The position numbers and the translations under genes were made by a program. From Streptomyces sp. CNQ-509 (lineage in GTDB: Bacteria; Actinomycetota; Actinomycetes; Streptomycetales; Streptomycetaceae): 64,000 nt of DNA. The stretch's first letter is position 1; every line of letters begins with the position of its first letter. The DNA lies in the NCBI RefSeq assembly GCF_001011035.1, contig NZ_CP011492.1, positions 5,439,001 through 5,503,000 on the forward strand. The letters are read 5' to 3'. This document shows positions 1-8,063 of this stretch, one piece after another. The notes below the pieces were generated by a model. The model was not told where the DNA came from and ran no database searches. It was given only the letters and a program-made list of their open reading frames with translations.

Positions 1-2
1 AC

Positions 3-407
3 GCCGACGCAGCCGAGTGCGAGCGGTGGTACGAGCAGGCCGCGCGGCAGGGGCACCGGCGTGCCCAGGTGCGGCTGGGCATGCGCGCGGCCGCCCGGGG
101 CGACACGGAGGCCGCGGGCCGGTGGTACCGGGCCGCGGCGGAGGCCGGCAGCCGCAACGGCGCGTTCAACCTGGGCCTGCTGCTGGCCCGGGAGGGCAGC
201 GTGCCGGAGGCGGCGATCTGGTGGCGCCGGGCGGCGGAGCACGGCCACGGCCGCGCGGCGCTGCGGCTGGCGCTGCTGGCGGCCCGGCGGGGCGACCTGC
301 CGGAGAGCCAGCACTGGTCGTCGCGCGCGGTGGAGCTGGGCCCCGCGGAGGTCGCGGAGCGCGCCGCCCGGCTGCGGGACGCGCTCGCGCAGGAGCTGAC
401 CGCCTGA
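3..407 (+). CDS. Sel1/TPR-like repeat protein, 3' part only
   Basis: The frame is open from the left edge, so the start lies outside the window and only the last 134 residues are seen. The visible part is a run of Ala-rich helical repeats of about 34-36 residues with the Sel1-like pattern (AxxWYxxAAxxGxxxAxxxLGxL), at least three copies, for example around WYEQAARQGH, WYRAAAEAGS and WWRRAAEHGH. Such repeats usually form a solenoid for protein-protein contacts, and the true function is unknown. There is no membrane segment in the visible part. A hairpin 80 bp after the stop probably ends the transcript. Confidence 0.8.
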   Translation, partial: ADAAECERWYEQAARQGHRRAQVRLGMRAAARGDTEAAGRWYRAAAEAGSRNGAFNLGLLLAREGSVPEAAIWWRRAAEHGHGRAALRLALLAARRGDLPESQHWSSRAVELGPAEVAERAARLRDALAQELTA

Positions 408-487
408 GGAGCGGCCCGGGTGGTCCCCGGCCGCCGCCGAGGGGCGCGTAACGCCGCGGGTCGGCCCGGCAGGGCCTCGTACGGTCG

Positions 488-522
488 GAAGCGGCCGGTG
501 GCACACAGCCGCCGGCCGCTTC
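488..522 (+). terminator. Hairpin terminator after the Sel1-repeat gene
   Basis: A 15-bp stem (488-502 with 508-522, one G-T pair) closes a 5-nt loop. It lies 80 bp downstream of the Sel1-repeat stop codon. There is no clear U tract, which is common for Streptomyces terminators. Confidence 0.55.
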
Positions 523-551
523 TGCGTGGTGTTCGCCCGCGCACAGACAAC

Positions 552-587
552 GACGGAGGCCCGGACCATGTGGTCCGGGCCTCCGTC
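552..587 (-). terminator. Strong hairpin terminator after tRNA-fMet
   Basis: A perfect 17-bp inverted repeat (552-568 with 571-587) with a 2-nt centre lies 3 bp beyond the CCA end of the initiator tRNA on the minus strand. It is almost certainly the tRNA terminator. Being symmetric, it may also stop transcripts coming from the left. Confidence 0.75.
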
Positions 588-589
588 AG

Positions 590-666
590 TGGTAGCGGGG
601 ACAGGATTTGAACCTGCGACCTCTGGGTTATGAGCCCAGCGAGCTACCGAGCTGCTCCACCCCGCG
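590..666 (-). tRNA. Initiator tRNA-fMet (anticodon CAU)
   Basis: The minus strand gives a full 77-nt cloverleaf with an encoded CCA end. The anticodon is CAU. Two initiator features can be read. The anticodon stem carries the three consecutive G:C pairs (GGG/CCC), and the first base C1 faces U72 and does not pair, in place of the C1-A72 mismatch of E. coli. The T-loop region GGTTCAAATCC is normal. This is therefore the initiator tRNA, not an elongator tRNA-Met. It is transcribed alone, with a strong hairpin just after it. Confidence 0.95.
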
Positions 667-712
667 TCGGTGAAACCAACACTACCCCTGGCGCATCGAC
701 CAGTGCAAATTA

Positions 713-1135
713 CTAAGCGCTGCGCTCCGCGCAGTCCGGGCAGACGCCGCGATACGTGACCTCCGCGCCGGAGACCCGGAAGCCGAAACGCTCGGCCTCG
801 GGCAGCGTCGACAGCAGGTCGCCCTCCGGGCGCACGTCGCGGATCGAGCCGCAGCGGCTGCAGACCAGGTGCTGGTGCGCACTGTGGGCGTTCGGGTCGT
901 ACCGCTTGGCGCGGCCGTCCGTGCTGACCTCGAGCACTTCACCGAGGGCGACCAGCTCGCCCAGCGTGTTGTAGACGGTCGCCCGCGAGATCTCCGGGAG
1001 CCGGGCGGTGGCACGCGCGAGTACTTCGTCGGCCGTGTAGTGCACGTGGTCGCCGTCCAGAACCTCGGCCACGACTCGCCGCTGTGCGGTGAGCCGGAAG
1101 CCACGGCCGCGCAGTCGCTCCAGGAGGTCGCTCAT
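713..1135 (-). CDS. Fur-family metal/peroxide-responsive repressor
   Basis: A 140-residue Fur/PerR/CatR-type repressor. The N-terminal winged helix contains the usual LTAQRRVV and SRATVYNTLGEL recognition region. The C-terminal dimerisation and metal part has HQHLVCSRCG (about residues 86-95) and the second CxxC (CPDC) near the end, which together make the structural zinc site. I chose the ATG giving MSDLLERL. The longer frame from 1177 would cover the promoter and operator. A 15-bp palindrome 66 bp upstream is the likely autoregulatory operator. Whether it senses iron or peroxide (CatR/FurA-like) cannot be told from sequence alone. No catalase or katG gene is adjacent here. Confidence 0.88.
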   Translation of the reverse strand: MSDLLERLRGRGFRLTAQRRVVAEVLDGDHVHYTADEVLARATARLPEISRATVYNTLGELVALGEVLEVSTDGRAKRYDPNAHSAHQHLVCSRCGSIRDVRPEGDLLSTLPEAERFGFRVSGAEVTYRGVCPDCAERSA

Positions 1136-1200
1136 GCATTCAGGGTAGCAGCGCACCGCTCTATGGCCAGAACCCATACGAACTTCATAGGGATCTTGAC

Positions 1201-1215
1201 TTGGACTATGTCTAA
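1201..1215. promoter_or_regulatory. Palindromic operator in front of the Fur-family gene
   Basis: The 15-bp element TTGGACTATGTCTAA has matching arms (TTnGAC / GTCnAA). It lies 66 bp upstream of the Fur-family start codon in an unusually AT-rich stretch, consistent with a Fur/PerR box used for autoregulation. Confidence 0.55.
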
Positions 1216-1301
1216 TGTAGGCTCGCTGCCAGACTGCGGTGATCGGTTCCGGGTTCGTGCTCCAGGCCCTGCGCGGGCGCGGACCGGTTGCCGTGCACGG
1301 A

Positions 1302-1341
1302 CAGAGGGGTCGGGATGCCGGTCGGGCTCCCGGCCCCTCTG
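1302..1341 (-). terminator. Hairpin terminator after the CBS gene
   Basis: A 14-bp stem (1302-1315 with 1328-1341, one G-T pair) with a 12-nt loop lies 15 bp past the stop of the CBS gene and upstream of the Fur-family promoter. It isolates the two minus-strand genes from each other. Confidence 0.6.
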
Positions 1342-1355
1342 ACGCGTCGGGTGCG

Positions 1356-1766
1356 CTACGCGAGGGCTGTCTCGCGGCGCTCCGATGCCTGCCGCGCGGG
1401 GGTCCAGCAGCGGATGATGTCGCGTACCGACACGACGCCCACCGGCTCCGCGTCGTCGAGGACGATGAGATGGCGGAAGTTGCCGTGCGTCATGGCGTCG
1501 GCGGCGTCGTCGAGGGTCCAGCCGGGTGCGGCGAAGACGACGTCCGTGGTCGTGTGATCGTCGGCTTTCTCGGTGTCCGGGTCCTGGCCCGCGCCGACGG
1601 AGTTGAGGATGTCGCGCTCGGTCAGGATGCCGAGCCCGCTGGTGTCGGGGTCGAAGACGATCGCCGCGCCGACGCGCCGCGCCGACATCAGCCGGGCGGC
1701 CTGGCGGAGTGTGTGTGCGGGGCCGATGGTGAGGACCACCGTGCTCATGGCGTCGCGGACGAGCAT
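1356..1766 (-). CDS. Two-CBS-domain protein
   Basis: 136 residues made of two CBS motifs and little else (about 4-58 and 75-128). Typical CBS phrases are seen: VRDAMSTVVLTIGPAHTLRQAA, GILTERDIL, and VGVVSVRDIIRCW in the second half. Such stand-alone CBS pairs bind adenine nucleotides and act as energy or redox sensors, and the partner is unknown. The ATG has a strong ribosome site (AGGAGGTGG, 8 bp upstream). A palindrome matching the Rex and CRP consensus lies 47 bp upstream of the start codon, suggesting redox or cAMP control. It is a single-gene unit closed by a hairpin. Confidence 0.85.
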   Translation of the reverse strand: MLVRDAMSTVVLTIGPAHTLRQAARLMSARRVGAAIVFDPDTSGLGILTERDILNSVGAGQDPDTEKADDHTTTDVVFAAPGWTLDDAADAMTHGNFRHLIVLDDAEPVGVVSVRDIIRCWTPARQASERRETALA

Positions 1767-1812
1767 GGGGTGGAGCCACCTCCTAGGCGTACGAACGGGC
1801 CCTTGCGCGACC

Positions 1813-1828
1813 TGTGAAGGGTTTCACA
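1813..1828. promoter_or_regulatory. Rex/CRP-like operator upstream of the CBS gene
   Basis: The site TGTGAAGGGTTTCACA fits both TGTGAA-N4-TTCACA (Rex) and TGTGA-N6-TCACA (CRP/FNR type) exactly. A further TTCACAAG half-site follows directly at 1831. It lies 47 bp upstream of the CBS start codon. A matching arrangement occurs upstream of wblE. Confidence 0.6.
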
Positions 1829-1953
1829 AGTTCACAAGGTCTGTCAGTGCCCAGACTGGCACGCTCAGGAGAGCGCAACAAGGGGCGGGAGATGCCCGGC
1901 CGCCGGCCCTCGCGCCTCCGGGCGCGGGTTTGGCCGGCGGTCCCGATGTGCGG

Positions 1954-2748
1954 CTACGGGCCGAGATACTTCAGCAGTTCCTGGTGGAGCAGCCCGTTGG
2001 ACGCCGCGGCGTTGCCGCTGTGCGGTCCGGGCTCACCGTCGAGACCGGTGAACGAGCCGCCCGCCTCCGCCACGATCGCCGCGCACGCCGCCATGTCCCA
2101 CAGCGACAGCTCCGGCTCCGCGCAGATGTCCACCGTCCCCTCGGCGACCATCATGTACGGCCAGAAGTCCCCGTACCCCCGGCTGCGCCAGCAGTCGCGG
2201 GTGAGGTGCAGGAAGCCGTCGAGCCGGCCGCGCTCGTCCCAGCCGTGCAGCGAGGAGTACGCGAACGAGGCGTCCTCGATGCGCTGGACGCCCGACACCC
2301 GCAGCGGGCTCGCCTTCGCCAGGCTGCGGCCGGTGTACGCGCCCCCGCCCTGCACCGCCCACCACCGGCGGCCGAGGGCCGGCGCCGACACCACGCCGAC
2401 GACCGGCTGGTTGCCCTCGGGGCCCGGCGCCATCAGCGCGATGAGCGTCGCCCAGACGGGCACGCCGCGGACGTAGTTCTTCGTGCCGTCGATGGGGTCG
2501 ATGATCCAGCGCCGCGGGCCCGTGCCCTCGGTGCCGTACTCCTCGCCCATCACGGCATCGCGTGGCCGGGCGCGGCGCAGTGAGGAGCGGATCAGCTCCT
2601 CCGCCGATCTGTCCGCCTCCGACACCGGAGTCAGGTCAGGCTTCGTCTCGACCTTCAGGTCGAGGGCCTTGAACCGCTCCATCGTGGTGGCGTCGGCGGC
2701 GTCCGCCAGGACGTGGGCGAGACGCAGATCATCATGAAAACCGGCCAT
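1954..2748 (-). CDS. hisN: Histidinol-phosphatase, inositol-monophosphatase fold
   Basis: 264 residues of the inositol monophosphatase superfamily. The metal-binding motifs are complete: GEE at 68-70, WIIDPIDGTKN at about 81-91 and SLWDMAA near residue 215. The likely reaction is L-histidinol phosphate to L-histidinol, the HisN step of histidine biosynthesis. The orthologous position next to the aroA/sigR region in S. coelicolor (SCO5208, as I recall) was shown to be the histidinol-phosphatase. There is no Shine-Dalgarno site before the ATG, and a TACTGT box ends 7 bp before it, so translation may be leaderless. It is transcribed away from the TetR gene. Confidence 0.85.
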   Translation of the reverse strand: MAGFHDDLRLAHVLADAADATTMERFKALDLKVETKPDLTPVSEADRSAEELIRSSLRRARPRDAVMGEEYGTEGTGPRRWIIDPIDGTKNYVRGVPVWATLIALMAPGPEGNQPVVGVVSAPALGRRWWAVQGGGAYTGRSLAKASPLRVSGVQRIEDASFAYSSLHGWDERGRLDGFLHLTRDCWRSRGYGDFWPYMMVAEGTVDICAEPELSLWDMAACAAIVAEAGGSFTGLDGEPGPHSGNAAASNGLLHQELLKYLGP

Positions 2749-2829
2749 GCAACGAACAGTAACCCCAAAGGTGCGCCGCCAACCTTCGCCCGCGCGCGTG
2801 GCGGGCCTCCGAGCCCCCCGTACGGACCC

Positions 2830-2854
2830 TTGACAGCACCTGGCGGTGCGTCAA
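2830..2854. promoter_or_regulatory. Promoter with overlapping TetR-type operator
   Basis: TTGACA at 2830-2835 is a good -35 box for the TetR gene. It is also the left arm of an inverted repeat (TTGAC-a-GCACC, tggc, GGTGC-GTCAA) with a single bulged base. The layout is typical of TetR self-repression. A 9/10 copy of the half-site (TTGACGCTCC, 3831-3840) lies upstream of the neighbouring SMR gene. Confidence 0.55.
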
Positions 2855-2887
2855 TTCTGAGCGCACGGTCGCCCTCTGGAGGCCAGG

Positions 2888-3520
2888 ATGCCCACAGCGC
2901 GAGAGGCACTTCTCGACGCCGCCTTCGCGGCGCTCAGGAGCCGGCCCTGGGCGGCGGTGCGGATGGTCGACGTCGCCGCCGCGGCCGGGGTGTCCCGCCA
3001 GACCCTCTACAACGAGTTCGGCAGCAAGGAGGGCCTCGCGCAGGCCCTCGTCAGACGCGAGGTCGACGGCTATCTCGCGGGCGTGGAACGGACGCTGGCG
3101 GGCGCCCGCAGATCCGGTGCCGACGCCGGTGGCAGGCTGCTCGCCCTGGTGGCCTGGACCCTGCGCGCCGCGCGCGGCAACCCGCTGGTGCGCGCCGCGC
3201 TCACCGGCTGCTGGGGCGAGCAACTGCCGACCCCGGCGCGGCGCGTGCCCGCCAGGGGCGGGACGCCGGGCGCACGGCGCCGGGACCCGTCCGTGGAGAC
3301 GCCGGCGGAGCTGGTCGAGGAGGTGCGCGACCGGGTACTGAAGGCGCTGGAGGAGCAGTTGCCGGGGACCCTCGGCGAACGCCGCCGGGTCTGCGAGGCG
3401 GTGACCCGGCTGACGCTGTCCTACGTGGTCGCGCCCGCGGCCCGGGGCGAGGACGTGGAGCGTACGGTGCGCGGGCTGCTGGCGCTCAGTGCGCCGAGCC
3501 GGACAACTGCAGGCCGATGA
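2888..3520 (+). CDS. TetR-family regulator
   Basis: 210 residues. The N-terminal HTH (about 5-50) has the TetR pattern MVDVAAAAGVSRQTLYNEFGSKEGL. The C-terminal ligand domain is variable and contains a basic linker (about 118-140). The ATG follows GGAGG by 5 bp. The gene converges with the SMR exporter gene and overlaps its 3' end by 35 bp. The TetR half-operator seen before its own start is repeated before the SMR gene, so it likely represses itself and the exporter. The inducer is unknown. Confidence 0.88.
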   Translation: MPTAREALLDAAFAALRSRPWAAVRMVDVAAAAGVSRQTLYNEFGSKEGLAQALVRREVDGYLAGVERTLAGARRSGADAGGRLLALVAWTLRAARGNPLVRAALTGCWGEQLPTPARRVPARGGTPGARRRDPSVETPAELVEEVRDRVLKALEEQLPGTLGERRRVCEAVTRLTLSYVVAPAARGEDVERTVRGLLALSAPSRTTAGR

Positions 3521-3809
3521 CGCCGACGATCACCAGCGAGATGGAGACGAGCTTCAGCGTGGAGACCATGTCGCCGAGGAAGGCCATGCCGTAGATCGCG
3601 GTGCCCGCGGCACCGATGCCCGTCCACACCGCGTACGCCGGGCCGACGTCGAGCTTCTTCAGCGACAGCGTCAGCAGGCCGAAGCTGCCGAGCGCGAAGA
3701 CGCAGAAGGCGACCGTCGGCCAGAGCCGGGTGAAGCCGTGGGAGAGCTTGAGGCAGACGGCGAAGCCGGTTTCGAGGATTCCGGCCACGACGACCAGCAG
3801 CCACGCCAT
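3486..3809 (-). CDS. sugE: SMR-family exporter, SugE/Gdx-like
   Basis: 107 residues with four membrane helices, the normal SMR length. The essential Glu13 is present (GILETGFA). KLSHGFTRLWPT and AVWTGIGAAGTA fit the SugE/Gdx branch, whose characterised members export guanidinium ions, rather than the EmrE multidrug branch. It acts as an antiparallel dimer in the cell membrane, exchanging substrate for protons. I looked for a guanidine (ykkC) riboswitch upstream and saw none. Instead there is a half-site of the neighbouring TetR operator at 3831-3840. A -10-like CATAAT lies about 40 bp upstream of the start. Confidence 0.85.
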   Translation of the reverse strand: MAWLLVVVAGILETGFAVCLKLSHGFTRLWPTVAFCVFALGSFGLLTLSLKKLDVGPAYAVWTGIGAAGTAIYGMAFLGDMVSTLKLVSISLVIVGVIGLQLSGSAH

Positions 3810-3917
3810 CGTGTAGTGCCTCCCGTTCGGTTGACGCTCCTGCGATTATGCCCAACACGCCTCCGCGGGGGCGACGGACCTGCCGAAACGCTCCGGCGGC
3901 CCGCGGCCCGGCCGCGG

Positions 3918-4925
3918 TCAGTCCCCTTCCCGGCGCTCGCGGGTGGCGAGAAGGCGGCGCAGCGAGGCCAGCCGGGCGGGATCGGCGTGGCCCCCGGCGA
4001 CCCAGGCGTCCAGCGCGCAGTCCGGCTCGTCGTGGCTGCAGTTGCGCGGGCAGTCCGCCGTCCCGGGCTCCAGGTCGGGGAAGGCGTGGATGACGCGCGA
4101 GGGATCCACGTGCGCCAGGCCGAACGACCGCACGCCCGGGGTGTCGATGACCCAGCCCTTGTCGTCGGGCAGCGGCAGGGCGAGCGCGGACGTGGTGGTG
4201 TGCCGGCCGCGGCCGGTGACGACGTTCACCTCGCCGGTGGCCCGCTGGCGCTCCGGCACGAGCGCGTTGACCAGGGTGGTCTTGCCGACGCCGCTGTGGC
4301 CGACGAAGGCGGTCACGCGGTCGGTGAGCAGGTCCAGCACGCGGGCGGCGCCCTCGCCGGTGGCCAGCTCGTCGCGGTTGCAGGCGACGGCCCGGACGCC
4401 CAGCGGCGCGTACGACTCCAGCAGCTCGTCCGCGGGCGCCAGGTCCGACTTCGTGAGCACGAGCAGCGGGTCGAGCCCGCCGTCGTACGCGGCGACCAGG
4501 CAGCGGTCCACCAGCCGCGGCCGCGGCGGCGGGTCGGCGAGTGCGGTCACGATGGCCAACTGGTCGGCGTTGGCGACGACCACGCGCTCGTACGGATCGT
4601 CGTCGTCCGCCGTGCGGCGCAGCACCGACCTGCGCTCCTCGACGCGGACGATGCGCGCCAGCGTCCCGGGGTCCCCGGAGACGTCCCCGACAACGGCGAC
4701 GCGGTCCCCGACGACGATGCCCTTGCGGCCCAGCTCGCGGGCCTTCATGGCGGTGATGGTGCGCTCCCGGACGAGGCAGGTGATGCGGCCGCGGTCGACG
4801 GTGAGGACGAGGCCCTCGGCGGCGTCCTCGTGCTTGGGGCGGTTGCGGCTGCGGGGGCGGCTGCCCCGGCGGTCCGGGCGTACGCGGACGTCGTCCTCGT
4901 CGGGGTTCTTGCCGTAGCGCCGCAT
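3918..4925 (-). CDS. rsgA: Small ribosomal subunit biogenesis GTPase RsgA
   Basis: 335 residues of the circularly permuted GTPase RsgA/YjeQ, which matures the 30S subunit. An N-terminal basic tail and OB-fold (about 35-105) precede the G domain in permuted order: NADQ (119-122), TKSD (158-161), P-loop GHSGVGKT (209-216), then DTPGVRSFG. The C-terminal zinc knuckle has DCPRNCSH...C. The ATG at 4925 is 8 bp after the aroA stop, so the two genes are co-transcribed and probably translationally coupled. In the same frame the sequence upstream belongs to an open shadow of aroA, so the start is set by homology. Confidence 0.9.
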   Translation of the reverse strand: MRRYGKNPDEDDVRVRPDRRGSRPRSRNRPKHEDAAEGLVLTVDRGRITCLVRERTITAMKARELGRKGIVVGDRVAVVGDVSGDPGTLARIVRVEERRSVLRRTADDDDPYERVVVANADQLAIVTALADPPPRPRLVDRCLVAAYDGGLDPLLVLTKSDLAPADELLESYAPLGVRAVACNRDELATGEGAARVLDLLTDRVTAFVGHSGVGKTTLVNALVPERQRATGEVNVVTGRGRHTTTSALALPLPDDKGWVIDTPGVRSFGLAHVDPSRVIHAFPDLEPGTADCPRNCSHDEPDCALDAWVAGGHADPARLASLRRLLATRERREGD

Positions 4926-4933
4926 CGCGCGGG

Positions 4934-6334
4934 TCAGTCTCTCGGGTCCTGGGCGGCGGGCGCGCCGGCCGCGGGCCCGGTGTCCGTCCCGGCGAGCAGG
5001 CCGGCCCACATCCGGGGGAAGTCGGGCAGGGTCTTGGCGGTCGTCTCCACGTTCTCCACCTGCACCCCCTTCACCAGCAGGCCCAGGACCGCGCCCGCGG
5101 TGGCCATCCGGTGGTCGTCGTACGTGTGGAAGACGCCGCCGTGCAGCGCGCGGGGGCGGATCTCCAGGCCGTCCGCGGTCTCGGTGACGTCGCCCCCCAG
5201 CCCGTTGATCTCCCGGGTGAGGGCGGCGAGCCGGTCCGTCTCGTGCAGCCGCAGATGGCCGACGCCGCGCAGCCGGGACGGCGAGCCCGCGAGCGCCGCC
5301 ACCGCGGCGATGCCGGGCGTCAGCTCGCCGACCTCGGAGAGGTCGATGTCGATGCCGCGGACGCCGCCCGCCGAGGAGGCACCGGTGAAGACGAGGTCCG
5401 TGCGGTCCCCCGTGGTCACCAGCTCGCAGGAGCCGCCCATCTCCGTGAAGATCTCGCGCAGCGCGTCCCCGGGCTGCGTGGTCCGCCGGGGCCAGTCGCG
5501 AATCGTCACCCGGCCGCCGGTGACGAGCGCGGCGGCCAGGAACGGCTGGGCGTTCGACAGGTCCGGCTCCACCGTCAGGTCCCGCCCGCGCAGGCCGCCC
5601 GGCGCCACCCGCCACACGTGCGGCTCGCCGCCGTCCTCCGGCGCGTCCACCTCGGCGCCGGCCCCCCGCAGCATCTCCACGGTCATCCGGATGTGCGGCA
5701 GCGAGGGCAGCCGGGCGCCCGTGTGCCGCAGCTCCACGCCCTTGTCGAAGCGCGGCGCGGACAGCAGCAGCGCGCTGACGAACTGGGAGGACGAGGAGGC
5801 GTCGACCTCGACAGGACCGCCCCGCAGCGTCCCCTCCCCGTACACCGTCAGCGGCAGGGCGCCGGGGCTGCCCTGCGCGGTGTCGTCGATCCTGGCGCCG
5901 AGGGCGCGCAGCGCGTCGATCACGCCGTGCAGCGGGCGCTCGTGGCTGCGCGGGTCGCCGTCGAAGCGGACCGGGCCGTCGGCCAGGGCGGCGACGGGCG
6001 GCAGGAAGCGCATGACCGTGCCCGCGTTGCCCACGTCCACCGCGGCGTCGCCCCGCAGGCCGCCGCCGGGGGTGACGCGCCACTCCTCGGTGCCGTCCGG
6101 GCCCACGCCCTCCTCCATGCCGACGCCGAGGGCCCGCAGGCCGCCCGCCATCAGCGCGCTGTCGCGCGAACGCAGCGGCCGGCGCAGCCGGCCGGGCCCG
6201 GAGGCGAGCGCGGCGAGCACCAGCGCCCGGTTCGTGACCGACTTCGATCCGGGCACGGTGACGGCCGCCGTCACCGGACCTGCGGCGGTCGGCGCGGGCC
6301 AGGGGCTGCTCTGCGAAGCGGTCATGGCACTCAC
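4934..6334 (-). CDS. aroA: 3-phosphoshikimate 1-carboxyvinyltransferase (EPSP synthase)
   Basis: 466 residues catalysing phosphoenolpyruvate + shikimate-3-phosphate to EPSP, the sixth shikimate step. Motifs present are PGSKSVTNRALVL (28-40), NAGT (103-106), SSSSQFVSALLL (about 177-188), EPDLSNA and the C-terminal DDHRMA. The glyphosate-site segment reads GNAGTVMRFLP, unlike the GNAGTAMRPL of E. coli (Val for Ala, Phe for Pro), a natural variation seen in actinobacterial enzymes. A second in-frame ATG (MTASQ) could be the real start. It is first gene of the aroA-rsgA pair. Confidence 0.92.
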   Translation of the reverse strand: MSAMTASQSSPWPAPTAAGPVTAAVTVPGSKSVTNRALVLAALASGPGRLRRPLRSRDSALMAGGLRALGVGMEEGVGPDGTEEWRVTPGGGLRGDAAVDVGNAGTVMRFLPPVAALADGPVRFDGDPRSHERPLHGVIDALRALGARIDDTAQGSPGALPLTVYGEGTLRGGPVEVDASSSSQFVSALLLSAPRFDKGVELRHTGARLPSLPHIRMTVEMLRGAGAEVDAPEDGGEPHVWRVAPGGLRGRDLTVEPDLSNAQPFLAAALVTGGRVTIRDWPRRTTQPGDALREIFTEMGGSCELVTTGDRTDLVFTGASSAGGVRGIDIDLSEVGELTPGIAAVAALAGSPSRLRGVGHLRLHETDRLAALTREINGLGGDVTETADGLEIRPRALHGGVFHTYDDHRMATAGAVLGLLVKGVQVENVETTAKTLPDFPRMWAGLLAGTDTGPAAGAPAAQDPRD

Positions 6335-6445
6335 CCTATGCGGGCGGGACCGCCGCTCGCAGGGTTCGCCCGCCGCCTGTGGACAACCGGCGGGTTGCGG
6401 ACGGCGGCGACGGGGTCGCGGACGGGAGCGGGGGCGCCGGGCGGA

Positions 6446-7159
6446 TCAGAGGTCGAGCAGCCAGCGGGCGCCGCCGGCGAGGGCGCAGAGCGCGACGACG
6501 TAGAACAGGAAGACCCACAGCCCGGCGGGGGTGTGCGTCAGCCGCCCCAACTGGTCGGCGTCGGACTGCGGCGCCTCGCCGCGGCGCCGCTTGCGCTGCA
6601 GCTCGAAGACCGGCCGCACGCCGCCGAGCAGCAGGAACCACACGGCCCCGTACGCGAACGCCGCCTGCACGTCGGGCTCGGTCAGCCAGGAGACGAGGAA
6701 GAACGCGGCCCCGGTCAGGACGACGGTCACCACCCCGTACGCGTTCCTGATCATCAGCAGCATCGCCGCGAGCAGGGCGATCGCGCCCCACAGTGCCGCC
6801 GTGATGCGCCCGTCGGCCAGCAGCCAGGCACCGGCGAGGCCGAGCAGCGGCGGTGCGGTGTAGCCGGAGGCGGCGGTGAGGACCATGCCGAGTCCGGAGG
6901 GCTTGCCGCGGCTGACGGTCAGGCCCGAGGTGTCGGAGTGCAGGCGTATGCCCTCCAGGCGGCGGCCGGTCAGCACGGCGACGAGGCCGTGGCCGCCCTC
7001 GTGCGCGATGGTGACGGCGTTGCGCGCCACCCGCCATATGCCCCAGGGCAGCACGACGGAGAGCGCCACCAGCCCCGTCACCACGACCAGCCACTCCGAG
7101 GGGTCCGGCTGGGTGCCGACGACGCGGTCCCACAGCTCGCCGAGGCTGGTTCCTTCCAT
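6446..7159 (-). CDS. M50-like membrane metallopeptidase-family protein
   Basis: 237 residues with six or more hydrophobic helices. HEGGH (53-57) is the HExxH-type zinc motif of the M50B-like family and sits in the second helix, followed by a cytoplasmic stretch and the repeated helices. A charged segment (LQRKRRRGEAPQSDADQ) precedes the last membrane helix. The ATG at 7159 follows CTGGAGGG by 6 bp, and the longer frame to 7195 lacks a ribosome site. The family is common in actinobacteria and its substrate is unknown. It may be a peptidase or a non-proteolytic relative. Confidence 0.75.
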   Translation of the reverse strand: MEGTSLGELWDRVVGTQPDPSEWLVVVTGLVALSVVLPWGIWRVARNAVTIAHEGGHGLVAVLTGRRLEGIRLHSDTSGLTVSRGKPSGLGMVLTAASGYTAPPLLGLAGAWLLADGRITAALWGAIALLAAMLLMIRNAYGVVTVVLTGAAFFLVSWLTEPDVQAAFAYGAVWFLLLGGVRPVFELQRKRRRGEAPQSDADQLGRLTHTPAGLWVFLFYVVALCALAGGARWLLDL

Positions 7160-7241
7160 GTGCCCTCCAGGTGCTCGGACGAGCAGGGTAGCCAAGGCAC
7201 CGTGTGCGGCCTGTCAGAGGGGCGTGGCAGTCTTGTCACCC

Positions 7242-8063
7242 ATGTGCGGACGGTACGCGGCGAGCAGGAAACCCGAGGACCTCGTCCACCTCTTCGAGGT
7301 GGAGAAGTGGGACGCGGAGGAGACGCTCGCGCCCGACTACAACGTGGCGCCCACCAAGAACGTGTACGCGGTGCTGGAGCGCCCGGAGCGGGACTCGGAC
7401 GACCCCCGGCCCGTGCGCCAGTTGCGGGCGCTGCGCTGGGGCCTCGTGCCGTCCTGGGCGAAGAACCCGGACCTGGGCGTGAAGATGATCAACGCCAGGG
7501 CCGAGACCGTGCACGAGAAGCCGGCCTACCGCCGCGCCTTCGCCTCCCGGCGCTGCCTGCTGCCGGCCGACGGCTACTTCGAGTGGCTGACGTTCAAGGG
7601 CGAGCGGCAGTTGGAGGAGCAGGGGAAGAAGAAGCGGCCCCGCAAGCAGCCGTACTTCGTCACCCCGGCCGACGGCTCGGTCTTCGCGATGGCGGGGCTC
7701 TTCGAGTTCTGGCGGGACAAGACGCTGCCGGACGACGACCCGCGCGCGTGGTGGGTGACGTGCACGGTGGTCACGACGGAGGCGGAGACCACGGAGCTGG
7801 CCGGCGGTTCCGCGGGGGAGTCGGGGCCGCACACCCTCGCCGAGATCCACCCGCGGATGCCGCTGATGCTCACCCCGGACCGCTGGGACGCCTGGCTCGA
7901 CCCGGCCAACAAGGACCCGGAGGCCCTGCGCGAGCTGCTGACCCCGCCCCCGCCGGGGCTGCTGCGGGCGTTCCCGGTGTCGACGAAGGTGAGCGACGTG
8001 CGCAACAACGGCGCGGAGCTGGTGGAGGAGATAGCCGCGCCGGAGGAGGAGACCCTGTTCTAG
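7242..8063 (+). CDS. SRAP-domain abasic-site processing protein (HMCES/YedK)
   Basis: 273 residues starting Met-Cys-Gly-Arg-Tyr. Cys2 becomes N-terminal after Met removal and forms the thiazolidine crosslink with abasic sites in single-stranded DNA. The other SRAP residues are present: NVAPTKN, INARAETV, LLPADGYFEW (Glu114) and the catalytic His in HPRMPLML. The family protects abasic sites at replication forks. This copy has a longer Lys-rich insert after the YFEW motif (EEQGKKKRPRKQ). It is transcribed alone and divergently from the M50-like gene. Confidence 0.92.
   Translation: MCGRYAASRKPEDLVHLFEVEKWDAEETLAPDYNVAPTKNVYAVLERPERDSDDPRPVRQLRALRWGLVPSWAKNPDLGVKMINARAETVHEKPAYRRAFASRRCLLPADGYFEWLTFKGERQLEEQGKKKRPRKQPYFVTPADGSVFAMAGLFEFWRDKTLPDDDPRAWWVTCTVVTTEAETTELAGGSAGESGPHTLAEIHPRMPLMLTPDRWDAWLDPANKDPEALRELLTPPPPGLLRAFPVSTKVSDVRNNGAELVEEIAAPEEETLF

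Noticed and set aside
3810..3917. Possible guanidine (ykkC) riboswitch before the SugE/Gdx-type gene
   Set aside because: The conserved ykkC core elements are absent. Only a short leader with a -10-like box and a TetR half-site is present.
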